Shown here piece by piece: positions 11,953 through 24,384 of a stretch of DNA of 64,000 nucleotides. A model generated the notes under the pieces. It was given only the letters and a program-made list of their open reading frames with translations. It did no database searches and had not been told where the DNA came from. The stretch is from Ailanthus altissimus (Eukaryota > Streptophyta > Magnoliopsida > Sapindales > Simaroubaceae): NCBI GenBank assembly GCA_946807835.1, contig OX327684.1:15896501-15960500 (forward strand), written 5' to 3'. The position numbers and the translations under genes are program-made. Numbering within the stretch: the stretch's first letter is position 1; each line of letters begins with the position of its first letter.

Positions 11953-13240
11953 TGACAAGAGCATAAAAGCACGAGTATTATTTGCACTCAACTTTTCTAT
12001 TTTACTCTAAATCATAAATATTTGTCTATTTAATTGTATTTTCTGATCTTAAATAGATGCACGATGAACAATGTGACGTATAGGAACAAACGAGAGGAGA
12101 ATTAGACGTCAAACAAAAAAGTTACACTCAAAATACAAAAGCAATACCAGGGTTGGGCACCACAGCGCCCATGACTGACCGCTGCGACGCTCGTGGGGGA
12201 ACAGTTTCTATGAACAGTAACTCGTAACCATTATATTACTATAGTAACTCATGAACAGTAATTTGAAGAAGAAAAAAAAGGCCAAAACTCTAAGAGGGGA
12301 GAGGATAAAAAAAAGATAAAAACTTAGAGAAAGAATTCACAACGCAAAATCAAAGATTAAAGCCAAAGATTGAGGAACTAAGATCAAGATTCAAACTTCA
12401 AGTCAAGATTGAGGGAGAAGCACATCAAAGAGTCACTTTGATTAGTTTTTCTTCTCTTTCTTTATCATTATGTTCTTATTCTTGTTGATCTTTATGAATT
12501 GGTTTGATACTTTTGATTTTGTGATGGGTTGAATTGTTTATCTAGGGTTAGACTATATGAACCTAGTATGGATTTGGATTGTGTTAATTTTTAGTTTATG
12601 AACTTAATTATTATAATTGATTCATTCTATCTTATATTTAATGCTTTCATTATAACTGATCAATATTTTGAATGATTAAAGAACTATAATGAACTCAACA
12701 GAGGAATTCATGTGTTTAGCCTAGGATAGTTTGATGCATGATCATAGGGTAATAACTATGAGTTTCATCTAGGATATACATACACCTAGGTGGCATGTAC
12801 GGTATAATTTGGACTTGATCTTAATGAATTACATTCTGATTTGATTACCATAGACATATAGGTGATTGTTAGAATGTGAAATATAGTCACTTGACCATCG
12901 ACAGAGGCTTGTGATGAGATTAGTGTCAAGCCAATCAATTGGTATTAAATGATTAACTCAGTAGTTAATGAGTCTAATGAAATCGTAGGGGACAAGTCAA
13001 AACTCTAGGTTATTTTTATTTATGAATTCTACTCTTTACTTTTATTTAGTTTAATTGATATAGTAGATTAGTTAAATAAATTCTAAATTTTAGTTTTCTG
13101 AATAAAAGTTAGTAGGTACAATGTTAGTACTTGATTTATAGAATTAGATCACATAGTCCCTGTAGGATCGATATCTGTACTTAAAATTCTATATTACTTT
13201 ATACGATAGCGTGCACTTGCGCTTAGTTAATAAAGCATCA
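11953..13240 (+). repeat. 3' LTR of the family-A element
   Basis: About 1288 bp, starting TGACAAGAGCATAAAAGC and ending AATAAAGCATCA. It matches 6396–7661 and 7662–8712 over its length, including the GC-rich patch at 12150–12200 and the phrase ACTTGACCATCGACAGAGG near the end. Confidence 0.85.
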
Positions 13241-14581
13241 ATCAGCTAAACATATGAATCCCTTTGTTAAGTTCATTATAGTTCCTCAATAATTCAAAAT
13301 ATTGATCAGGTATAATGAAAGCATTAAAATTAAGATAAAATGAATCAATTATATTTATTAAGGTAAATAACTAAGAATTAACAAAATCTAACTACATACT
13401 AGGTTCACATAGTATAACCTTATAATAATAAGTTTAGCTCATAATAAAATCAAAAGTATCAAACCAATAATATAAAGACATCGTAACTAAGAACATAATG
13501 ATAAGAATAGAGAAGAAAAATTAATCAAGGTGACTCACTGGGTTGCTTCTCTCTTAAACTTGACTTGAAACTTGATTTATGATCTTGAATCTTGATTTCT
13601 TAGCTTTGATCTTTGATTTTGTGTATGAATTATTTCTCTACATTTTTACCTCTCTAAAGTCTGTGTTTTGGTCCTCAAAAGAATATTTTTATAGCTATAA
13701 AAAACCTTAAGGGCGAGGAACTTCGAATCCAAATCGAAATATAACTCAAAAAGAGAGTTTTCTTTACTTATCATGTTAGCGTCGTGGCACTGGGGGCTTG
13801 GCACCGTGGCGCCAAGACCTAGAACTCGAAATCTTGTGTTGCCCGATCGAGTGCTATGGCACTGGGCAGTGGGCACTGCAGCGCCCCATATTCTGCCCCC
13901 GAGCACTGTGGCGCTCAACCGTGGGTGTTACAGTTCCTAGCCCTGGGTTCAAGCACTCTTGTATTTTAAGCGCAACTTCTTAGTTTCTCTTCTAATTCAC
14001 CTCCTGTTTATTCTTATTCATCACATTTTTTGTCGTGCAAATCCAAATCGAATATAACTCAAAAAGAGAGTTTTCTTTACTTATTCTTATTCTAAAGTCT
14101 ATGTTTTGGCCCTCAAAAGAATATTTTTATAGCTATGAGAAACCTTAAGGGCGAGGAACTTCGAATCCAAATCGAAATAAAACTCAAAAAGAGAGTTTTC
14201 TTTACTTATCATGTTAGCGTCGCGATGCTGGAGGCTTGGCACCACGGCGCCAAGACCTAGAACTCAAATCTTGTGTTGCTCGACCGAGTGTTATGGCACT
14301 GGGTAGTGGGCACCGCAGCGCCCCATGTTCTGCCCCCGAGCACTGTGATTCTCAGCCGTGGGAGCTACAATTCCTAGCCCTGGGTTCAAGCACTCTTGTA
14401 TTTTGAGCGCAACTTCTTAGTTTCTCTTCTAATTCACCTCCTGTTTATTTTTATTCATCACATTTTTTGTCGTGCACCTATTTATGATCAAAAATACAAT
14501 AAAATAGCAAACTATTTATGATTTAAGGCAAAATATGAAAGTTCAGCGTACTAATATACTAGTGCATGTATGCTCGTATCA
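13241..14581 (-). mobile_element. Right part of the old inverted LTR (family A), 5' end of the LTR
   Basis: Reverse complement of the front two thirds of the family-A LTR; it resumes exactly where the block ending at 6395 broke off (around CTAAACATATGAATCC). Its outer end on the minus strand reads TGATACGAGCATACATGCAC, parallel to the LTR starts at 6396 and 11953. It contains an internal duplication of about 437 bp. No matching partner LTR or internal region lies outside, so it is probably a solo LTR. Confidence 0.8.
13655..14475 (-). repeat. ~437-bp tandem duplication inside the old LTR
   Basis: The block from TTTTGGTCCTCAAAAGAATA (13660) through GTTAGCGTCGTGGCACTGG and TTCATCACATTTTTTGTCGT recurs from 14097 to about 14475 with few changes. 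A third short scrap (14038–14090) repeats part of the unit at the junction. GC-rich patches such as CACCGTGGCGCCAAG raise local GC well above the surroundings. No protein is supported here despite short ORFs. Confidence 0.8.
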
Positions 14582-17440
14582 TCTGTTCATGTTGACGTGG
14601 AGACTTATGAGTGGCCCTATGGAGATTTTTCTTATGACATCTTATCCTTTTAGTCTAGTCATCATATGACATGTTTTCAGTTAGACCACTGAAGGGTTCT
14701 TAATAGTGACATGACAAAGCGCCTGAACATTGTTGACATGGCACTTGTTGGTGAGCCTTATGATGATGCGGTAGGTGATTAGTTCATAATGACATGTCTT
14801 CTAATAGCGGTACTAAGTGGGGTGACACATGTCCTGAATCGAGTCTCACGCAATGGTCTTCTTGGTGTCACGGACTTAATTCTCGAACCTGTGCGGCCTT
14901 AGATATTTTCAAGTGCTAAGCAGCTTAAAAATTAACAAATCAACAAAGAGATAAAGAATAGGTACACAAAGTGTTTGAGAGAATACTCTTATATTATTAA
15001 CAAAGAGAATTACAAACTAAGAGGTGTGTTGCTCTAAATGAGAGCTCGTCTATTTATAGCAAAAGCTATGTACAATGGACAGTTAATATTGAAAACATCC
15101 AACGGTGTATAATGAAAGGTACCTACCACAAGTAATATTCTAATAGAATATGACATCTCTAGAATACTCTCTCACCTACTACATAAAAGTGAGCTTATCA
15201 CAAGTCAATTAGGCTTTTGAAAACTTCAGCTCATGTAACACACCATTGGCCAAATACTTTTTTGATGGTCTTATCACATGCCAACTGTTCAAGTAAATAC
15301 TTGAAAATATTTAGAGTGTAACATTAAACTGAGTTATAAAAGCTTAAGTGTTTGAACTCACACTCAATATATTGTAATAATTTATTTTGGGCCAGACTGC
15401 CTATAAAGATTAGATAGAATTAAATTTAAGTGTTAAATTAGGTTTTTGTAAATAGGCTTAAGTGTTACCTAAATTTTTTCAAGTTTCCTAACTAGAAGGA
15501 AATTAAACTTATTCAAAATCTTTTATCTATTCATTAGAAAAAGCAATATTTAACTTGAAAACCCAAAGTATAAATTTTATATTTTAACTAATACTATATT
15601 TGAAGAATCATTTGTTAATTAGTTTATATAATTATCTCATTAGTAGTAGTATCAAAAATTAATTTTACTTAACATGTGGTGTTCATTAATTAGTGTCCCG
15701 TCGGGTGAATCATATCATAATTTTATAAGCTTAAAATTATCAGTAGAAAAAAAAAATCATGTTTGTTAAAGCTGAAAAACAAGTTTAACTCTTATCAAAA
15801 TAAAAATTTATAAAATTATGCAGGTCCTTTCGTTTGCTAGAAGTAACTTAATTTCATATTTCATATACTCTTCAATTTAAGAGAATTTTAAGTAGGACAC
15901 GGATGCACTATATCTTTTTTGCGCCATCCTAATAGAATTTTGTTAGTAATAGTAATAATAATAATAATATAAGGATAAATTTGAAACACGTGTCAAAATT
16001 TTCTTGGATGATTTGTTTAAGCTGTCTTACTTTTGTTTTTTTACGGTAAACATTTTTGTATAGTATGCATGTTTTGCTTAACACATTATTGAGAACTCGG
16101 TCTCGATAATGTAAGCATTAATTAATCCCGTAATAAGAAGGATATTAACATAAGGTTTTACAAGTTAGAAATATTTACATTAAGTGGAATCAGTTTGTCG
16201 TTATCTCCAACTCCAAGGACGTGATATCCACTACTTCGCCTTCAAGAGGGAAACTGTGATTGATATTGAACAAGTTTTCCATCTCTGCCAACCAAGATAA
16301 ACAATGCTCTTGCTAAAACGTTAACATGTAACTTGACTTCCAACTAGCGGAAAAACAAAGAGAAAAGAAAAAAACAAAAGTAGAACATTTGAAAGGAGAT
16401 GTTAGGCACGCTCAACGCATATCAGAACCATTATTTTCTGCTTTTTCTTTTAACAAAAGTAACTTTGGTTAGAAGTATATGTATTATGAGTCCTCAAATA
16501 CAAATTATATGTACGCAGAAAGTGAAAACTTTCAATGTAGTATGTACGACTCTTATTTCTAAATGAAATTTTTTGTTATTAATTATTTAGAAATTAAAAC
16601 ATTACTTTTACTGTATGTTTCCCCGAAGTACATACACTATGGAAATTGCGCGCCCTCTCGACCAATGAGAAAAAGAGAGCTGCGTCAACAAATAGTTGTA
16701 CGTGAAGTCCGCATAAATAATTGGACCGACAGGACTTACCTTAAAACAAATAAATAAAATATTTAGTGTAGGTGTTAGGGGTTGGGGTTAACCAATTTGG
16801 GAGGCCCGCACGAGCGAGTTCTGCAAAAGTAAGCAGCGTCAGCGCTCGTGCCAGCCTATCACCCCTCCATAAATTCATGCGCACATTTTGTTACATGACG
16901 CGGCGACCGGCTCTCACCGCTCGCTTTGTTTTCCTTACTCATTAGTTTAAGGCAAGTCTTTACGCTCCATGGACGGTATATTTTATACTTTCTCAACTTC
17001 ACAGTCTTCGCATTCTTTATCGATGTGGGATTCCGAAATATCTTCCGTTTAACAAGAATGAACTTGTCCAGTAATACCTTGCCACAAATGTTTTCTGTAA
17101 ATTTGTTATCAGACCAAGTAATTGAGGTCGTCATGCAATTCTCGAATTGATCTCAAATAAGTTTAATAAATTTATGTTCATATGAATTGAGAGTACCTAT
17201 ATGTATAAACAAGTCATGCTTGAGAAGTATATGATGACTGGTGTTTAAATCACTTAATAACGGTAAATTAACAAGTAACAAGAATAATAAACTACCCCGA
17301 TTGAAATTTATTAATGGAAGAGAATGCATAAAATTGTAAATCATCTTATAGTAAAGAGTAAATACCATCAGCCTTAAATCGTAGAGGCAAATCAAATTGT
17401 ATGAAACAGTACAAACTATGCATTCACGACTCACAAATGG
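14582..17440. other. Intergenic DNA, no gene recognised
   Basis: Short ORFs at 16563–17434 on both strands match nothing I know and overlap one another. Minor features are a TAA-type microsatellite (about 15948–15969), a small hairpin around 16085–16112 (CATTATTGAGA facing TCTCGATAATG) and a GC-richer patch at 16800–16925. The rightmost part may hold the 3' end of the SULTR4-like transcript. Confidence 0.4.
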
Positions 17441-17596
17441 AGGAAGAGGCAGAGCATTATAACTTGGGATATGGCTGTCTTTGGCATTACATTTTACAAT
17501 GAAGGAGCTTACTTACAGGAAACAGTCAAATTTTACTGGCTGCACGAACACAATCGTGTGCCTTGCTAAAATTGGCTGAGGAAGAGACGAGCAACA

Positions 17597-20500
17597 TCAT
17601 GACTTGCGAGATAACAATGGTTCCAAGTGAGGGTCTGCGTTTTTGGAATCTGCAAGCTTTTTGTCGCCTGACTCCAGTTCATCAATTGATAAGTCCACCC
17701 CCCTTGATTTCAGTAATCTCTGGAGAAAACTTGGTTTGTCATCAGGTAGTGGATCTGCTGCCTTTGGAGTTTCTTTCGAGCTTTGTACATGCTGAAGGCA
17801 AACTTGAACAGCATCATGGACTCTTACAAAGTACCACTCCTTGCCAATGAGATCCACAATGCCAGATTTGGACAAGGTCAACAGAACCTCTTGATTTAGA
17901 TTGGATATCACCATCTGTGGAACGAACTCAACAAGTCAGGTGATTATACTGAACAGAGGAGCTCTTGGATCAACAAGAGCACAGGCCTAGAATCTATATA
18001 TGTAACAGCTGCAATAACGTTCGAAGAACATTTGGAATATAAGAAAGTGGATTGTTGTTGGAAATTTTTATTGTGCAAGCTTGGCAAGGGTGATGAAAAA
18101 TGTAATGACAACTTGACAAGTGTTGTGGCTTCCATGAAAATCCTAAAAACTAGATGACTAGCAACAGATATGCTTATGTCTGACAAAAATGTGATAATTC
18201 TCTAACAACTTTCAAAAATTTTGAATGTCAAATACCATTGCTAATTTATCTTAGCTTTAGCGGGGAAGATCTGGCATAACATTTGAGCACAAGTATAGAG
18301 AAAGGCATAATGCATGCTTCTTTATGATACATAAACTGAGAATATGATTATTTGAACTTACATGCCATCTCTAAGATCACAAAGTAAATTCTTTCAACTT
18401 CTGGTCCATGCCTGGTAGATCTATCCACATCAACTTCATAGTCCCATAGCCTGATAAGAAATCTGTTATGGTCTCAATTTTAATCCAACTGACAATATCA
18501 CCCCAAAAAAAAAGAGCAGATGTGAGATGACAGATCCAGTTTCTAGGATTTTATCAATTTAGGGATGCATAATCTTTACCTGTCTTTTATGTAACTTGTA
18601 TTTGCAAAATAGATAGGTGCATCTATACGAACAATCACTATTCCATGATAAGTATAAATTTCTGGGTATTGCTGAATGTTTCTGTAAACAGTGGTGCCTG
18701 GAAGACGTCCCAAGATAGCTGTAGTGTACAACAATAAAAAATAAGCAACAGATTTAGGAATAAGCATATTCTCAAATTTCAAACATCAAGCTGAGTGAGT
18801 AACATCAGTATTAACAGAAGCTAAAGCATTCTTAAACTACAACAAGCCTTCATTTTCAATCCCATTGGAACCATATCATTTGGTCACCACAGAGTGAAGC
18901 GACTACAAAATCTGATTTTACATACTTCACTGTGCAGTATACGCCAGAGGATATACATCAGAAAAAGGAGTTCACGGGTTAAATTTTAAGCCAAAAGAGT
19001 GCAGAAACATCTGGAATATTATAAATTGTGAAAAGGTTAAAGTTGCAGAGTGTAAAAAAATATAAGATTACAGAAGGGAAGGCAAGGAGAGCAAGGATCA
19101 TTGCAGATGATCAGCATAGATGGAAAACGATATGAAGAATCATTATGGAGATAATTGTCATAACGATTATCATCACTTCTCATAATGATGAACAACATTA
19201 ACATAATTGATGATTATGATGAAAGACCAACCAGAAAATCTGAAACCTCAAGAAAAACAAATAAAGAAAAAGATGGAATAATATATAAAAATAAATAAAG
19301 AAAAAGACAATATGCATTATAGCCCATGTTACAAAAGATTATAATTATCCCCAGGACGCATGTAGTTATATGCCTTAACACAAAGACTGTCCACTACCAA
19401 TATGAGGATTTGCTGATTCATGGATGACGAAAGCAAGTGAAGCACCAACCTACAATTCAGAGTCAAATTTAAAATTAGATAAATCTCTTTCTGATAAGCA
19501 GGTGATATTCATACACTCTACATACTTTACAGAACCCCTCTGGATTCTTACCCCAACAAGTACCCCAATCTCAATATCAAGGAACAAAGTTGTAATGCTG
19601 GTAATGGTCCAAAGCAGAAAATCTTTCTTATCCACATGCCATAAAAAGATAGCCTCATCATAATCCACCTGAAAAGATAAAAATCCAGAAGACCGAATGT
19701 GTCTAGTCAACACAATAAACCCTTAGGTATCATAAAAGTGCATAAAAGCAATAAACTCACAGTTGTGAAAAAATAATAAAATAGATTCCACTCTTTTAAT
19801 AGTGATTTTTCTAAAGCTGACTTTGAGTTTTATGTATGATTTGCTTTACTGATTGACCATATAAATCTGTTCTTGTTCACATTGATCTTATTTATTTATA
19901 AAGTAATAAATTCAACAGTCTAACCATGAAAAGCATATGTAAAACTAAAATAGAATCAACGTTTGGCACTCAGGTTTAGCATACTTACCAATCCCATCAC
20001 AGCAGAGATTACTATTGCAGCCAAGGTGCACTGTAATACAATTAAGATGACAAATTACATAGTTAGCATTTCAAACAAATATGCTCCTCAGTGGTATTAA
20101 ATGGACGAGTAAAGATACCATTGAGAAAGAATGGAGGAAAATGGGGAAAGACAAAAAAGGTGTAAAGTTCCATCTCAAATTTTATGATCTTTCCAATTTC
20201 CACCACCTAGATAGAACAATGAATTAATGTAACAAGAAGAACATGGTGCTTTGACCAAGAAAACTAGCAAGAAATTTCTTAACTTTTTCAGTCAAAAACA
20301 AAACCACCAACCTGGGGTATGTATTCAAACAACGGGGTTAAGAACAAAAGAGCACAGCCCATTATTAATCCCATTACAATTCCAGATAAGCCAGTTTTAG
20401 CTCCACTCTCATGATTTACTGCTGACCTAGAAAAGGAACCTGATAAACATGTTCCGAAAAGAAAAGCTTGTTCAGAACACTAAAAGATATATGAACATGA

Positions 20501-23500
20501 CAAGAGAACTTGGACGATGGAAATGAGAATTGGAGCCAATATATATAACCACAATTACTGCCCTCAAGAACTCAGTGGCATCTCACCAGTTGTGGGATAT
20601 GCTGAAAAGAATGAACCAAGAATATTGGCTACACCAAGACCGAACAACTGTCACAACAAAAACAAAAGGATAATTATTGGAAACTTTATATGCTTAAGAT
20701 GTAATAGACATGATATTTCTCGATATTGAAAATTCCAGTTTTATAGGAATCATAACTCACAACCTGTCTTTTCTCACCACAACTGATACACCATTCACTC
20801 ATCCAGTGCAAGAAAACGTACCTTGTTGATGTTATATTTACCAACCACGTAGGATCAACAGTGTAACTAGAAGTTCTTGGTGCTCAAAAGTGTACTAATT
20901 AGTTACAAGATATGAACTTCTAGGACATCTTACCCAGACATCTAAGGAATAGTTTGCAATCCCAACGTATCTTATAGTAGTCAAAGGTAGGTAATTGCAA
21001 TAGCCGTATATGGCTGAAAACTGGGGGTAAAATAAGAATTTTTACATTGTTTTCTTACTATATACCTAAAACAAATTTTATCAATATGTTATGAACCTTT
21101 TTCCAATATTAAAATTTTTACGAGCCTCAAAAATACACCAACAAGATAATCATATTGCAATGACAAGCAAGATTAAACTATTCTGATGGTGGAATTGGAG
21201 GCTGTGATACTAACAGATGATCAATAGGCAACATCACTTTCCTTTCTTTATAAAACATACCTCTTGATTTGAATCCAACTCATACCCATTCTTTGCAGCC
21301 AATGCTTTGGCAATCCCAACAGATTCCTATAATTCAGAGTGACTAGATTTATTAGTTACAGCTCAAATTAATAAAATATTTTACACACATTGATCCATAT
21401 AATCCTTACCAAGATGGCTAAACCTGTTATAAGAAGAGCAGTAGGAATCAAAGACATTGCATATCCAAAACTTCTAGGGACTGAAAACTTTGGGAGTCCC
21501 TGAGGTATATCTCCAACCTAAAACAGTACCCAACATTATTTGTCAGCTATACCTATGATTGACTTAGATAATTTTACTTTTATAGACAATGCTTCAATTA
21601 AAAAAAAGAAATCTAAATAATGAACTCCACAAACAAAGATTTGTTACATTTGTAAAACAAAAGTTTTGTGTCTGCAGAACTGATAATGCTTCAACTCTGC
21701 ATCAACAGTGTCATGTTTAATTATGATCAGATTAGAAAGAAAAAAAAAATCTCCACTCTAACATAGAATAAATTAGATCAGAATCCTTAGGCGGTAAGTT
21801 CTGAACATTGAGTGCATAAATAACACAACATTTTCAGCAAATAATACATCATCTTCAGAGTAACATACAACAAGTCAGAGGGCCTGATTTTATGTCATTC
21901 TCACCAAAGAAATGGAAGGTGGATGATATATTTTCACAAAGGTTGTACCCAAAACCACTGCTGTCAGGGGACCTGCTGCTCGCAGGAACCTCAAGCACTT
22001 CCTTGATTTTCCCTGTGCATTGAAACAAATATTTAGTTAAAGAAAAGTACCTTTACCGATCCCCCTAGATAAAAATTAGACAAGGAAAAGGTCTCATACC
22101 AAATGCTTCATGACCAGAAGTATTGCTAGGATGATACATCCCATTATAAAAGGGGGCCACGAAAACTACAAAAGGAAAACACCACCTGTGGTTAAAGAAA
22201 GGAATGAATGAGTGGTAGCACAAGGCAAGAGACAGAAAGCAAGTAGATGAATCAGATGTAGGATAATCTAAAACTGAGATTGATTAACAGGACTTATGCA
22301 GACAAAAAGATTAAGCACAAACAAACTCAATGATGCAACAACCATATTTACATATACAAAGGTTCGAATCATGAAACTGTGATAGGTGATAGTAACCAAC
22401 ATTCAGACATATCATGAGACATGCATAGAAGAATACCTTATCTGCTCCTGATATTATGCTCTTGATCAATGGCACAATCTTACTGCTACGTGCACATCAT
22501 ATCCCAAGAAATACTTTGCTTAAGATAATGCAATTACAATGGCTGAAGCCGAGGTAAAGCCAGAAATCACAGCATGGCTGATGAAACGAATAAGCCAGCC
22601 AAGCCTATAAAGAAAAAGCAAGAGATACATGATTTACTATTTTAAAAGCAATAAGGAACTTTATGAATAAGAAAGTGGAAAGCACAGGGTATGCTGTAAC
22701 TACTGGCAGAAAGATGAAGATAAGTGCTAGAACCTCAAGAGACCCATTATGCATTCCAATATTCCAACCATGAGAGCCAATAATATCGCAAGTTCTGTGT
22801 ATAACTCATCAGATGAATCAGCAACTCTGCTTAAGACATTAGAAACCAGGAGAGAAACCAAAGCTACTGGACCAATTGCAAGCTGGCGAGAAGACCCAAA
22901 TATGGCATACACAAATATGGGCACAAAACCAGAGTCTGCCTTGCAAGACCAATATAGCAATTTCAGAGTTACAAAAGAAGCCAAGATGTAAAAGTGTTTA
23001 GGAAAAATCAATAACATACAGGTAACAATAACAGTGAAATTATTTGGGAGTTATTTACTAGCGAGATTACAGTGCAAAAGGTAAAAATGCTGTCACTGTT
23101 AGATTTCTAAAGTAGTTGGTGCCAATAGCACTACTGAATGTTGTACAGTTATCAAAAGCATGTCTGTATTTGAAAATGAAAGCATGATATTTCAATTTTG
23201 GTTCCTTATCTTTTTTCCAAGAGGCAAACTCCTAGAAAGAATCATATAGATTAGTATTGCATATGAATTTTGTTGAAGTTGGCATCCAAGATCAAAAATT
23301 CATATTTTTACCAATTAAAGTAAATACCAATATCTATAACCCTGATTTTTCACTCATAAATTTACTTGAATTGTAAACTAAGATGGATTTAATGCTTAAG
23401 AACTTCCCCATAAAAGCGAACGAAAGAACTGAAGTTTACAAAAGTCTTGTGCTCAGCTTACATAGCCCATAAATTGGTTGAAGCCCGGCTAATTTTGCAT

Positions 23501-23620
23501 AAGACATTGCCTGGTCATGTACGAGAAACAGTCGAACCACAAAACCATAAATTCAACTACCAGATCAAAAAACTTCCATATCAGCCAAAACCTTTGCAAC
23601 GAGAAATAGGGAGTTGCATA
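17597..23620 (-). pseudogene. SULTR4 (pseudogene): SULTR4-type sulfate transporter, multi-exon pseudogene
   Basis: SULTR4 proteins are SLC26/SulP sulfate:proton carriers that release sulfate from the vacuole. Readable exons (plus coordinates, minus reading): 23455–~23600 (decayed; QAMSYAKLAGLQPIYGL), 22734–22935, 22437–22604, 22100–22165, 21905–22012, 21410–21517, 21261–21326, 20587–20647, 20312–20439, 19989–20030, 19552–19668, 19398–19449, 18580–18718, 18362–18450, ~17950–18008 and 17597–17914. Most have good GT–AG borders and phases that join. The membrane domain (SGFVPIFVYAIFGSSRQLA, SAVNHESGAKTGLSG) is followed by a C-terminal STAS domain (GRLPGTTVYRNIQQYPE, IGKEWYFVRVHDAVQ). Lesions: a TAA stop at 22520–22522 where the family has Gln; a one-base deletion near 22490–22494; a shortened STAS exon with only 35 bases to the next exon; and unrecognisable N-terminal exons. 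Recent loss is likely, since most exons remain clean. Assembly error is the alternative. Confidence 0.88.
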
Positions 23621-23904
23621 ATACTAATAAATAACCACAACATGAAATTGAGCAATCCAAGAAACTCCAAAAAGACAGAAGCCATAATAACAAACCCAGT
23701 TACAGAAATTAAACATAATACTAAAATATTATTCCAGTTTTTGACGAATTTGGAATATGGACTGTCTTTAATCATTTCTATATATAGATTGGGAATGATT
23801 GAATTCAAATACAATTCCAATATCAACGGCATAATTAAGCAGCAAATTATGTATTGGAGCCAACTACAGAACCAAGTTTATTTACCAATGAATTACTAAT
23901 GGTT

Positions 23905-24384
23905 GGCATGATCAGTACAAAGTAAAATCTAATCCTTGATCATGATTGGCCCAAGCAAATTATCATTCCCAAACAGTGATTAAAGACTTGAACGCAAATC
24001 TTTCTATATAGGCAGACGCGTTGATAGAGAGAGATGGGCCAAGGTGATAGGTTAAAATAAATTCTCACTTCCGCGATTCTAGTTAGTTCCAAAGTACATT
24101 GTGGTCATTCCGAAAAAAGAAATAGGCAGATAATGAGTACGTTTTTAACGACTTAAATTGAAATTACACCTTCATGGATTAATCTATCTTTACTCAATTT
24201 ATTTATTTATGGTTTGGCCCGCAGATACTCAATCTGATGTGTTACGTTATGGTCTGTAAATATACTGTATTCAGATTATAAGAAACATAATTATATTTAA
24301 TGATTTATTTAAAAATATTAAAAATATATAAAAAAATTTCTTTAGTTAATCACATAAATAAGTAATATACCGTTGCTCCTGACA
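23905..24384. other. AT-rich spacer, no gene recognised
   Basis: AT-rich DNA between the decayed SULTR4 front end and the DUF1985 gene. No ORF, RNA gene or terminal repeat was recognised. The lost N-terminal SULTR4 exon should have lain near here. Confidence 0.4.

Larger units (their letters stand above)
6396..13240 (+). mobile_element. Defective gag-only LTR retrotransposon (family A) inserted in an older inverted LTR
   Basis: Homologous LTRs flank a short internal region. The 5' side is a compound LTR (6396–7661 plus a second partial copy 7662–8712); the 3' LTR is 11953–13240. The ends read TGATAGG and GCATCA. Inside there is a broken Athila/Tat-type gag (8723–9600) and a long non-coding tail, but no protease, reverse transcriptase or integrase. 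The primer-binding site and the front of gag are deleted. It could have moved only with proteins from another element, or it is an internally deleted autonomous copy. Flanking halves of one inverted LTR (5914–6395 and 13241–14581) prove nesting. I could not define a convincing target-site duplication. Confidence 0.85.

Noticed and set aside
6396..13240. Target-site duplication for the gag-only element
   Set aside because: Flanks GCCAA and ATCAG do not match and alternative borders give only partial matches, so none is claimed.
13646..13983. Two overlapping ORFs in the GC-rich duplicated patch
   Set aside because: They fall inside a duplicated LTR, are on opposite strands, and resemble no protein.
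16563..17434. Several 64–93 codon ORFs on both strands
   Set aside because: They overlap each other, show no domain or codon pattern, and no splice partners were seen.
23447..23899. 150-codon plus-strand ORF
   Set aside because: It is antisense to the decayed SULTR4 exon at 23455–23600, which has clear family motifs on the minus strand.
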